A DNA stretch of 10,432 nt from Pseudonocardiales bacterium (GTDB lineage Bacteria > Actinomycetota > Actinomycetes > Mycobacteriales > Pseudonocardiaceae), in NCBI GenBank assembly GCA_025465385.1, contig JAODNG010000384.1, positions 1-10,432 on the forward strand, in the 5' to 3' direction. Positions 1 to 6,336 of this stretch are shown here, piece after piece (within the stretch, counting starts at the first letter, position 1; each line of letters opens with the position of its first letter). The position numbers were made by a program, and so were the translations under genes. The notes below the pieces were generated by a model. That model did not search any database. It worked only from the letters and a program-made list of their open reading frames with translations, and had not been told where the DNA came from.

Positions 1-142
1 CCCAGTACACGACACCCCAACCGTAGGTCGCGCCGGCGGGATCGCGTTCGATGACGGTGATGTCGTGGCCGGCGTCGCGCAGCTTCGCCGAAATGGCGAA
101 ATACAACCCCGCGGGTCCGGCACCGACGCACACGATTTTCAT
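1..142 (-). CDS. FAD-dependent monooxygenase, N-terminal fragment (VioD/anthraniloyl-CoA hydroxylase-like)
   Basis: Only the first 47 codons are in the window; the rest lies beyond position 1. The protein opens with MKIVCVGAGPAGLYFAI, a Rossmann FAD-binding motif (GxGxxG, residues 7-12), and has an acidic residue (E32) at the end of the second strand in ITVIERD, as expected for binding the FAD ribose. GWGVVYW follows at residues 41-47. In family knowledge, a GWGVV segment just after this point is typical of single-component flavin hydroxylases such as VioD (tryptophan side-chain hydroxylation in violacein synthesis) and anthraniloyl-CoA monooxygenase. The start is supported by GGAG seven bases upstream of ATG. 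The gene lies 122 nt downstream of the Gly/Trp-rich peptide gene on the same strand, with a strong stem-loop between them, so I infer it modifies that peptide, perhaps on tryptophan. The substrate cannot be read from this fragment; a small-molecule aromatic hydroxylase is the main alternative. Confidence 0.85.
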   Translation of the reverse strand, partial: MKIVCVGAGPAGLYFAISAKLRDAGHDITVIERDPAGATYGWGVVYW

Positions 143-197
143 GTCACTGCTCCGTTCAGCGCGGGTCGGGCTCCGGTACCGGTGAGGGCCTGGAATG

Positions 198-245
198 GGG
201 CGGTGACCCGCACCCTGCAGTTTCGACAGGTGCGGGTCACCGCCC
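198..245 (-). terminator. Strong stem-loop between peptide gene and monooxygenase
   Basis: A perfect 17-bp inverted repeat (arms 198-214 and 229-245) encloses a 14-nt loop. The arm reads GGGCGGTGACCCGCACC on the plus strand. It starts 20 bases past the stop codon of the peptide gene. There is no T-tract after it, which is common for actinobacterial terminators. Because the monooxygenase follows on the same strand with no obvious new promoter, I infer partial termination or 3'-end stabilisation, giving more peptide mRNA than enzyme mRNA. This is a usual arrangement in peptide natural-product operons. A protein-binding dyad is the alternative. Confidence 0.65.
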
Positions 246-264
246 ACCATTCGCGAGCGGGTTA

Positions 265-474
265 CTAGCAGCCCCAGCCGCCCCAGCTGCTGTTGCGGCC
301 CCAGCCGCCCCAGCCGCCGCCCCAGCCGCCGCCCCAGCCGTCGCCGTGACCCCAGCCGCCGCCCCAGCGGCCGCCGTGACCCCAGCCGTCGCCCCAGCCG
401 CCGCCGTGACCCCAGCCATGGCCACCGCCGCCGTCCTTATCGCGGCTAAGCCTGAAGACTTCCGTGATCCTCAT
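265..474 (-). CDS. Gly/Trp-rich repeat peptide, candidate RiPP precursor
   Basis: This is a 69-residue peptide of unrecognised family. Residues 1-14 (MRITEVFRLSRDKD) form a leader-like charged stretch. The remainder is almost only Gly, Trp and His, with Asp, Arg, Asn and Ser, ending in WGGWGC with a C-terminal Cys. I count 11 Trp, 32 Gly and 4 His. Trp spacing alternates 6 and 4 through residues 21-51, giving a 10-residue unit of the form WGHGxxWGxG repeated three times (residues 21-50). The start is well supported: AGAAGG lies seven bases upstream of ATG within a purine-rich leader, and the frame stays open to TAG. A strong stem-loop and a flavin monooxygenase gene of VioD-like type follow. 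I infer a ribosomally made peptide whose Trp or His residues are modified. Alternatives are a Gly-rich structural or metal-binding (His/Cys) secreted peptide, although no signal peptide is visible. The repeat also leaves long Ala/Pro-type frames open on the other strand; those lack ribosome binding sites. Confidence 0.72.
   Translation of the reverse strand: MRITEVFRLSRDKDGGGGHGWGHGGGWGDGWGHGGRWGGGWGHGDGWGGGWGGGWGGWGRNSSWGGWGC
325..414 (-). repeat. Three 30-bp tandem units in the peptide gene
   Basis: Three imperfect 30-bp units encode the decapeptides WGHGGGWGDG, WGHGGRWGGG and WGHGDGWGGG (residues 21-50). Units differ at the residues between the two Trp positions and after the second Trp, while Trp and most Gly positions are kept. 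This is consistent with duplication under constraint. A shorter, less regular WGGGWGGWG continuation follows. Confidence 0.75.
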
Positions 475-540
475 CTCTGCACCTTCTTCCTCTCCCTAGG
501 AACTTCCCTCCCAGAAAGACAATCCAATGAATTTCCTCGT

Positions 541-579
541 TGATCCGAACAGCCTGTTCTCCTCGCGCAGATCGGATCA
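541..579. promoter_or_regulatory. Nested palindromes, possible operator
   Basis: TGATCCGA (541-548) is repeated inverted as TCGGATCA (572-579). A perfect 13-nt odd palindrome, GAACAGCCTGTTC (547-559), sits between and slightly overlaps the first arm. The GAAC-N5-GTTC core resembles a LexA box, but the usual actinobacterial and Bacillus SOS spacing is four bases, so I do not call it LexA. It lies about 70-105 bases upstream of the Gly/Trp peptide start, a suitable place for an operator controlling that gene. Confidence 0.3.
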
Positions 580-800
580 GCGGGGTCTTTCCTTGTGGAT
601 GTAGACGATAATGTTCATGCCATGAGCAAGATCGAGGTTCGGCCGTTCTTCGATGCGAGCTTTGACCGGGGCGCCCTGGGGTGTCCAGCACGGTGCTCTG
701 GGTGGCCTCCAGCCGACGAGGGTGGTGCTGTTACTGGGCTCTCCATGCTCACACCCCCCGGGTGGGATCGGGCACGCCTGCGCCCACTGCAACCATAGAA

Positions 801-811
801 TACGAGTCGTA
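801..811. promoter_or_regulatory. 11-nt palindrome TACGAGTCGTA
   Basis: This is a perfect odd palindrome, TACGA-G-TCGTA, of the TAC-N5-GTA type often bound by TetR-family repressors. It lies just upstream of a weak promoter-like pair and about 250 bases before the radical SAM gene. Chance occurrence of a short palindrome is quite possible. Confidence 0.25.
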
Positions 812-818
812 CCCTACC

Positions 819-848
819 TTGGATAGCTTGGTGATGAAACCGTTATAA
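819..848 (+). promoter_or_regulatory. Weak sigma-A-like promoter candidate
   Basis: TTGGAT (819-824) and TTATAA (843-848) are separated by 18 bases, an acceptable arrangement for a housekeeping promoter reading toward the radical SAM gene. The -10 box is poor and the transcript would have a leader of about 200 bases, so this is only a candidate. Confidence 0.22.
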
Positions 849-1062
849 ACGGATCCTGAACGAGCGCCGGTGGTCACGGCGCGCCCTCACGCTGACCGTC
901 GTGGCGCCGATCACGGTGTGGTTTGCGGATCGCGCCACCTACGGCGGCTGACGATCGGGACCCGCTCCCGCACCCCCGTTTGTGCGCCTTCCCCGGTGGG
1001 TAGCTCCTCAGCACGTGCCCGGCTGGTCTGATAGTGCACGTGGCGAGCCCGAGGGGGCCACT

Positions 1063-2577
1063 ATGCGGGTGCTGTTCGTGCATCCGAGTGCGTTGATGTA
1101 TTCGGAGCTGTTTCTGCGGCTTGAGCCGTTGGGGCTGGAGCGGGTGGCTGCGGCTGCACGGGACGCGGGCCATCAGGTCCGGATCGTCGACCTGCAGACC
1201 CACACCACCGCCGAGCTGGACCGGGAGCTGGCCCGGTTCAAGCCGGACGCCGTCGCGTTCGGGCTGAACTATCTCGCGAACGTTCCCGAGGTGATCGATC
1301 TCTCGCACCGGGTGAAGCGGCTGCGACCCAGCCCGTATGTGTTCGTCGGCGGTCACTCCGTGTCGTTTATCGCCAAGCACGTCCTCGACCAAGCCGCCGG
1401 CGCGATCGACGCGGTGCTGCGGGGCGAGGGGGAGGTCGCAGCACCCCTGCTGCTCGCGGCCCTGCCCGACCGGGCAGCCCACGAGGTGCCCGGTGCGGTG
1501 ACGCTGACCGGCACCGGTCCCGGCGCGCCCGGCATGCTGGACAGCATCGACACCCCGCTGCCGGCCCGTGACCTGCTCCGTCGCCGCAAGCGGTACTTCA
1601 TCGGGCTACTGGACCCGGCCGCGTCAGTGGAGTTCACCCGCGGCTGCCCGTGGGACTGCTCGTTCTGCTCGGCGTGGACATTTTACGGCCGCAGCTACCG
1701 GCGGGCTTCCCCGGAGGCGGCCGTCGACGACCTCGCCGCCGTGCAGGAACCAGGCGTGTTCATCGTCGATGACGTCGCATTCATCCGGCCCGAACACGGC
1801 GACGCGATCGCGGCGGAGCTGGAGCGCCGCAAGATTCACAAGCAGTACTACCTGGAGACCAGGGCTGATGTGCTGCTGCGCAACGAGGAGGTCTTCCAAC
1901 GCTGGCGCCGGCTCGGGCTGAAATACATGTTCCTCGGCATGGAGGCACTCGACGCCGAGGGCCTGGACCTGTTCCGCAAGCGCGTCAGTCCTGATGACAA
2001 CTTCCGCGCCCTCGAGGTGGCCCGTAAGCTCGGCCTGGCCGTCGCGATCAACCTCATCGTCGACCCGCAGTGGGACGTCGAACGCTTCCGGCAGATCCGC
2101 GAGTGGGCCCTGGCGGTCCCCGAGATCGTGCACCTGTCGGTGATGACGCCGTACCCGGGAACTGAGATCTGGCACACCGAGGCCCGCGCCCTGACGTCCC
2201 TGGACTACCGGTTATTCGACATCCAGCATGCCGTGTTGCCAACGAGGTTGCCGCTGGCGGAGTTCTACCGTGAGCTGGTGAAGACCCAAGAGGTGATCAA
2301 CCGCAAGCACCTCGGGGTGGCGGCCCTGGTCAAGACCGCGCGGATCGTGGGCCGGCACCTGGCGCACGGTCAGGCCAACTTCGCCCGCATGCTGTGGAAG
2401 TTCCACCAGATCTATAATGCCGAACGCCAGTACGCCGATCATTCCCGACCGGTTCACTACGAGCTGCCCCAGCCAAGGCATCACGACGTGGCACCGCGCG
2501 ATCGTCGACAACTCTATGTTCATGGGGCGGCACCGCGGGGGCCCGTTTCGGGTCCGGCCGCCGCGGGTAGCTCCTAA
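1063..2577 (+). CDS. hpnR: B12-binding radical SAM protein, HpnR-like (hopanoid C-3 methylase type)
   Basis: The protein has 504 residues. The N-terminal ~140 residues look like a cobalamin-binding Rossmann domain (MRVLFVHPSALMYSELFLRL at the start, VFVGGHSVSF at 93-102, VLRGEGEVAAP at 118-128). The radical SAM core follows with the 4Fe-4S motif CPWDCSFC (Cys195, Cys199, Cys202). The opening HPSALMY...LRLEPLGLE...AAAARDAGH and the C-terminal tail with YNAERQYADHSRPVHYE match my memory of HpnR, which methylates C-3 of hopanoids using SAM and methylcobalamin. ATG 1063 is chosen because GAGGGGG lies five bases upstream and the family motif begins at once; an upstream in-frame GTG at 982 would add 27 residues without family resemblance. 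It is followed 16 nt later by a UDP-sulfoquinovose synthase gene, so the two are probably co-transcribed. No squalene-hopene cyclase lies nearby, so the methyl acceptor could be another polycyclic or isoprenoid lipid. Confidence 0.85.
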   Translation: MRVLFVHPSALMYSELFLRLEPLGLERVAAAARDAGHQVRIVDLQTHTTAELDRELARFKPDAVAFGLNYLANVPEVIDLSHRVKRLRPSPYVFVGGHSVSFIAKHVLDQAAGAIDAVLRGEGEVAAPLLLAALPDRAAHEVPGAVTLTGTGPGAPGMLDSIDTPLPARDLLRRRKRYFIGLLDPAASVEFTRGCPWDCSFCSAWTFYGRSYRRASPEAAVDDLAAVQEPGVFIVDDVAFIRPEHGDAIAAELERRKIHKQYYLETRADVLLRNEEVFQRWRRLGLKYMFLGMEALDAEGLDLFRKRVSPDDNFRALEVARKLGLAVAINLIVDPQWDVERFRQIREWALAVPEIVHLSVMTPYPGTEIWHTEARALTSLDYRLFDIQHAVLPTRLPLAEFYRELVKTQEVINRKHLGVAALVKTARIVGRHLAHGQANFARMLWKFHQIYNAERQYADHSRPVHYELPQPRHHDVAPRDRRQLYVHGAAPRGPVSGPAAAGSS

Positions 2578-2593
2578 CCACGAGGGGATCACT

Positions 2594-3760
2594 ATGCGGG
2601 TGCTGGTACTGGGCGGGGATGGGTATCTGGGGTGGCCCACTGCGGTGCACTTATCTGATCGGGGGCACACCGTCGCGGTGGCCGACAACTTCGCCCGCCG
2701 CGGTTACGACCATGAGCTCGGCGTCGACAGCCTGGTGCCGATCGAGCCGCTGCAGGTGCGGGTGCGGGCCTGGTCGGAGCTGTCGGGTCAGCGCATCGAG
2801 ACCTTTTCCGGTGACATCACCGACGCCGCGTTCACCCGCGAGTTGCTGCAAGGATTCCGTCCCGAGGCGGTGGTGCACTATGCGGAGCAGCGCTCCGCGC
2901 CGTACTCCATGATCGATCAGGCGCATGCCGTTTACACCCAGCGCAACAACGTGGTCGGCACGCTGAACCTGCTGTACGCGATCGCCGAGACCGACCGCGA
3001 CATCCACCTGGTCAAGCTCGGCACGATGGGCGAGTACGGCACTCCGAACATCGACATCGAAGAGGGCTGGCTCACCGTCGAGCACAACGGGCGCACTGAC
3101 CGGATGCTCTACCCGAAACGGCCCGGATCCTTCTACCACCTGTCGAAAGTGCACGACAGCCATAACATCGAGTTCGCCTGCCGGGTCTGGGGGTTGCGCG
3201 CCACCGACCTCAACCAGGGCATCGTCTACGGCCAGCAGATCCCGGCCACCGACGCCGACCCGCGGTTGGCCACCCGGTTGGACTACGACGCGATCTTCGG
3301 CACCGTGCTCAACCGGTTCGTGGTGCAGGCCGTGCTCGGCCATCCGCTCACCGTCTACGGCTCCGGCGGGCAGACCCGCGGGCTGATCGACATCCGGGAC
3401 ACGGTGGAATGTATCCGCCTGGCGTGCGAGAACCCCGCGGCGGCGGGCGAGTTCCGGGTCTTCAACCAGATGACCGAGGCGATGTCGGTGGAGGAGATCG
3501 CCAAGACGATCGCCGAGTGCTACCCCGGGCCGGCCGAGATCGAGTACCTGGACAACCCCAGGGTGGAGCTGGACACCCACTATTACAACGTTGCACACAC
3601 CGGGCTGGTGGATCTCGGCCTGGCGCCACACCGGCTGTGCGACACCCTGATCACGTCACTGTTCGCCACGGTGGAGCAGCACCGCCACCGGGTTGACCTC
3701 GCCGCCATGCGGCCCACCGTCAGCTGGCGGGCGACGGCAAGCCCGCCCAACCCGAGCTGA
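2594..3760 (+). CDS. sqdB: UDP-sulfoquinovose synthase (SQD1/SqdB family)
   Basis: The protein has 388 residues and belongs to the short-chain dehydrogenase/epimerase fold. The enzyme converts UDP-glucose plus sulfite to UDP-sulfoquinovose, the head-group donor for sulfolipids. The NAD site is GGDGYLGW (residues 7-14). Family-diagnostic segments follow in order: ARRGYDHELGVDSL, EQRSAPYSMID (98-108), KLGTMGEYGTPNIDIEEG (141-158), YPKRPGSFYHLSKVHDSHN (173-191), ATDLNQGIVYG, GQTRGLIDIRDTV and a terminal PTVSW. Residues Thr144, Tyr181 and Lys185 correspond to the catalytic Thr/Tyr/Lys of plant SQD1. Similarity to the plant enzyme runs to the C-terminus, so the protein looks intact. ATG 2594 has GAGGGG six bases upstream and starts the Rossmann fold directly. 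It lies 16 nt after the HpnR-like gene and is convergent with a glycosyltransferase gene. A sugar-nucleotide epimerase of other specificity is possible but unlikely, given the sulfite-loop and TMGEYG matches. Confidence 0.92.
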   Translation: MRVLVLGGDGYLGWPTAVHLSDRGHTVAVADNFARRGYDHELGVDSLVPIEPLQVRVRAWSELSGQRIETFSGDITDAAFTRELLQGFRPEAVVHYAEQRSAPYSMIDQAHAVYTQRNNVVGTLNLLYAIAETDRDIHLVKLGTMGEYGTPNIDIEEGWLTVEHNGRTDRMLYPKRPGSFYHLSKVHDSHNIEFACRVWGLRATDLNQGIVYGQQIPATDADPRLATRLDYDAIFGTVLNRFVVQAVLGHPLTVYGSGGQTRGLIDIRDTVECIRLACENPAAAGEFRVFNQMTEAMSVEEIAKTIAECYPGPAEIEYLDNPRVELDTHYYNVAHTGLVDLGLAPHRLCDTLITSLFATVEQHRHRVDLAAMRPTVSWRATASPPNPS

Positions 3761-3772
3761 GTAGGTGGCGCG

Positions 3773-4915
3773 CTAAACAGTCAGCAGGCTGTTTCCCGGT
3801 GGATTCGGTGGCTGGCGCTGGAGCAGGTTTGCCACCAAGGCGGCGGCGTCGTCGACGAATAGCGCCTGACCGCGCTGGACGCGTTGCGCACGCCGTGCGG
3901 TGTCGTCGGTGAGCCTGGTCAGCGCAGCGCGCAAGCTCTGCTCGTCATCGACGAGATCGGTCAGCCCCAGTCGGGCCAGCGCGCCGGCGTCGTGGCGGCC
4001 GTGGCCGGCGATCGGCCGGAAGGTCACCACCGGCAGCCCCACCCGAAGCGCTTCCTTGGAGGTGAGCCCGCCGGCATTCTCGACGAGCGCGTCGGCCGCC
4101 GCCATCAAACCGGCCATGTCGGCCACCCAGCCCAGCGCCACCGCGCCCGGCACGCCAGCGAGCTGTGTGCGCAGGTGCTCGTTGCGACCGCAGACCACCA
4201 CCGGCACCCAGCCCGGCCAGCGCGCGATGGCGGTCACCGCTGCGCGCACTGTTCCCAGGCCCAGCGAGCCGCTGACCACCAGCGCGACCCGCTGCGCTGC
4301 GGCCACGCCGAGCTCGCTACGCACCGCGGCCCGCCGTCGGGTCGACTGATCGCCGAACTCCGACCGCACGACTGGGCCACACACCTGCACCGGACCGCCG
4401 CCCAGGCCGCGCACCTCCCGCGCAGCGTCGGCAGAGATACACAGGTAGGCGTCGGTGGCTGGGTGCAGCCACAGTCCGTGCGCCGAGAACGTCGTGACGA
4501 AAGTGACTGCCGGGCAGTCGAGCCGGCCCTGGGCGCGTAACCGGGCCACCGCCAGCGCGGCCAGGTGGTAAGTCGACACCACGACGTCAGGCCGCAACCG
4601 GGTGATGTGGTGGCGCAGTCCAGGCAGCGCCAGCCGTACCGGAATGCCTACCCGCTCCCCCGCCTGCTGGCGGGCCAGGAAGAAGTGCTGGTAGACCAGG
4701 TCGTAGAGCCACGGAGCTCGGTTGACCAGCCATGGGTACACACCGCGCAACCAGCGCCCGGCAGGGGCGGGCATGAACTCCGTCAGGTCCGCGATGTCGA
4801 CGTGGTGGCCGCGGGCGGTCAACCGGCGCGCCACCTCCCGGCTCACCTCCAGATGCCCGCCGCCCATCGCCGCGGTCACGATCAGCACCCGTCCGGTATA
4901 GGGACTCGGTATCAC
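3773..4915 (-). CDS. MGDG-synthase-like glycosyltransferase (GT28 type)
   Basis: This is a 380-residue GT-B glycosyltransferase. The N-terminal domain opens with GRVLIVTAAMGGGHLEVSRE, matching the glycine-rich GGGH acceptor loop of monogalactosyldiacylglycerol synthases, and contains LRPDVVVSTYH and PAVTFVTTF. The C-terminal donor domain has ALVVSGSLGLGTV and ENAGGLTSKEALRVGLPVVTF, the nucleotide-sugar motif of GT28/MurG-like enzymes, then PIAGHGRHDA. GTG 4915 is chosen because GGAGG lies five bases upstream; further upstream the open frame runs through the antisense of the next gene and shows no family features. I infer it transfers a sugar to a membrane lipid at the inner face of the membrane. 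Its convergent neighbour, 12 nt away, makes UDP-sulfoquinovose, so a sulfoquinovosyl donor is conceivable, but the known SQDG synthases (SqdX, SqdD, SQD2) belong to other families. It may equally be unrelated to that pathway. Confidence 0.85.
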   Translation of the reverse strand: MIPSPYTGRVLIVTAAMGGGHLEVSREVARRLTARGHHVDIADLTEFMPAPAGRWLRGVYPWLVNRAPWLYDLVYQHFFLARQQAGERVGIPVRLALPGLRHHITRLRPDVVVSTYHLAALAVARLRAQGRLDCPAVTFVTTFSAHGLWLHPATDAYLCISADAAREVRGLGGGPVQVCGPVVRSEFGDQSTRRRAAVRSELGVAAAQRVALVVSGSLGLGTVRAAVTAIARWPGWVPVVVCGRNEHLRTQLAGVPGAVALGWVADMAGLMAAADALVENAGGLTSKEALRVGLPVVTFRPIAGHGRHDAGALARLGLTDLVDDEQSLRAALTRLTDDTARRAQRVQRGQALFVDDAAALVANLLQRQPPNPPGNSLLTV

Positions 4916-5098
4916 GCAAACCTCCACCTCGCCGGCCCGCTCGCCGGCGTGGCCCCGCGGGTGACACCACCGGATGCCCGGGATCGCGAGCGGAAAACCA
5001 TCGTGTGCGCCAGCAGCGAGGCTGTTTGACCCGTGATGGCGTGGGAAGGTAGTGACTGCCGCGGCGACTCTGGACGTGGATATGGGGGTGGGCAGCTG

Positions 5099-6331
5099 GT
5101 GGTCTACTCCCTGATCCTGGTCGCCGCGCTGTTCGTGGCGGTCGGTGAGGTGATCCAGCAACGGTCGGCGGCGACCGCCCCACCCGAGCACAACCTGTCG
5201 TTGCGGCTGCTGGTGTGGTTGGTGCGCCGGCCACGCTGGCTGGCCGGGGTCGCCTCCTCGACAGGCGGCAACGCGCTGTTCGCCATGGCGGTCGGACTCG
5301 CCAGCCTCGCGCTGGTCGAGGCCGTGTTCGTGGTGCGGCTGCTTTTCGCGCTGATCCTGGCCGCCGCCTGGGGGCGGCATCGGATTCCGGCCCGTGACCT
5401 GCTCGGCGCCTTGGCGATCACCGTCGGGCTGGTGGCGTTCATATTCGCCGCCCGACCACGCAGAGGATCGGTGGCGGTGCCGGATCTGCACTGGATTCTC
5501 GGCGGCGGCTGCATTCTCGCGCTCGCACTGGGATTTACCGTGATCGCGAAGGGGTCTGCGCCGGCCCGCAAGGCGGTCCTGCTCGGCGCGGCTGCCGGCA
5601 GCCTGTTCGGGCTGCAGGCGTCGCTGACCCAGAGCTCGATGCAGGTGCTGACCCATCGGGGCATCGTCGCGCTACTGATGACCTGGCAGGGCTATGCGGT
5701 GATCGCGGTGGCTCTGCTCGGCATGCTGCTGGTGCAAAGCGCCTTCGAGGTGGCACCACTGCCCGCTTCCTACCCCGCGGTGGTGACCACGGAGCTGATC
5801 GTCGGGGTAGCGGTCGGGATCTTCATCCTCAACGGGACACTGCGACTGGGCACCGTCGCCGTCGCCGCCACCGCGGTAAGCCTCCTGGTGATGATCGGCG
5901 GGATCTACCTGCTCACCACGTCACCGTTGGTCACCGGTCAGCTTGACCGGTTGATCCGGCAGCAGGACGTCGGGCTCGCACTGCGCATCGAGCAACGGCT
6001 GGCCCGTGAGCTGGAGCTGGCCGACCGGGCTGCGCAGCGGATGGCCGGTGCGCGGGTTGGCGCCACGCTGCTGCGCCGAGAACTGCGCCGGATCGAGGAC
6101 GGCATCGAGCGCTTGCGCGTGCTGCAGGACGACATTCGCCGGCACCGCGACGCCGAGGAGCAACGATCGCGCGCATTGCCGGCGCAGCAGCGCCGCGAAT
6201 GTGCGGCGTCCGCGCGCGCATTGCTGGAGCGGGAACGGGTAGTCGACGAGCATGCGCAGCGGCTACGGGCCCGCGCGCACGCGCTGGCCACCGCCGGCGG
6301 AGTGGCGTGGAGTCCCGGACCGGAGGGGTAG
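5099..6331 (+). CDS. DMT-superfamily membrane protein with long cytoplasmic helical tail
   Basis: The protein has 410 residues. Residues 1-280 hold about nine hydrophobic segments, beginning VVYSLILVAALFVAVGEVIQ and ending VSLLVMIGGIYLLTTS, in the manner of drug/metabolite (EamA/NIPA-like) transporters. The substrate is unknown. Residues 281-410 form a charged, Arg/Glu/Gln/Ala-rich tail without membrane segments, probably helical or coiled-coil (for example RRELRRIEDGIERLRVLQDD), which is unusual for this family. I chose GTG 5099 because the first membrane helix begins there and a G-rich stretch lies ten bases upstream. ATG 5036 is an alternative that would add 21 residues of atypical, Gly-rich sequence. 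The gene is divergent from the glycosyltransferase (183 nt apart) and 5 nt upstream of a second DMT gene, so the two products may work as a pair. Confidence 0.8.
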   Translation: MVYSLILVAALFVAVGEVIQQRSAATAPPEHNLSLRLLVWLVRRPRWLAGVASSTGGNALFAMAVGLASLALVEAVFVVRLLFALILAAAWGRHRIPARDLLGALAITVGLVAFIFAARPRRGSVAVPDLHWILGGGCILALALGFTVIAKGSAPARKAVLLGAAAGSLFGLQASLTQSSMQVLTHRGIVALLMTWQGYAVIAVALLGMLLVQSAFEVAPLPASYPAVVTTELIVGVAVGIFILNGTLRLGTVAVAATAVSLLVMIGGIYLLTTSPLVTGQLDRLIRQQDVGLALRIEQRLARELELADRAAQRMAGARVGATLLRRELRRIEDGIERLRVLQDDIRRHRDAEEQRSRALPAQQRRECAASARALLERERVVDEHAQRLRARAHALATAGGVAWSPGPEG

Positions 6332-6336
6332 CCGCT

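Larger units (their letters stand above)
475..1062. other. Long non-coding divergent region
   Basis: These 588 bases separate the minus-strand peptide operon from the plus-strand radical SAM operon. I see no convincing gene: the open frames lack ribosome binding sites and family resemblance. The region should hold promoters for both directions. It contains two dyad-symmetric sites (541-579 and 801-811) and one weak promoter-like pair (819-848). Part of it may be decayed coding sequence. Confidence 0.6.

Noticed and set aside
237..425. Minus-strand Ala/Gly/Thr-rich frame overlapping the peptide gene
   Set aside because: It is a shadow frame of the same repeat with no ribosome binding site; codon composition simply reflects the repeat read in another phase.
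346..543. Plus-strand Ala/Pro-rich frame opposite the Gly/Trp peptide
   Set aside because: It lacks a ribosome binding site and is explained as the antisense of the repeat; the minus frame has a clear SD and start.
547..559. LexA (SOS) box
   Set aside because: GAAC and GTTC are separated by five bases instead of four, so it does not fit the usual LexA site; kept only as an unspecified palindrome.
577..798. Short frames on both strands, one containing KIEVRPFFDASF (MBL-fold-like start), the other ending NIIVYIHKE
   Set aside because: The resemblances are too short; the following residues do not match any family and no ribosome binding site is present. They could be decayed remnants.
838..951. 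Frame encoding ...TLTVVAPITVWFADRATYGG ending at 951
   Set aside because: There is no usable start codon between the preceding stop and this segment; possibly a gene remnant, but not supportable.
2651..3631. 326-codon minus-strand open frame opposite the UDP-sulfoquinovose synthase
   Set aside because: It is an antisense shadow of a gene with unmistakable family motifs; long antisense frames are usual in GC-rich DNA.
3775..3794. AAACAG/CTGTTT inverted repeat near the convergent gene ends
   Set aside because: A 6-bp AT-containing stem inside the last codons of the glycosyltransferase is too weak to call a terminator.
4916..5656. Upstream extension of the glycosyltransferase frame to 5656
   Set aside because: The extra ~247 residues are Gln/Arg/Gly-rich antisense of the DMT gene, and a GTG with GGAGG at 4915 is a better start.
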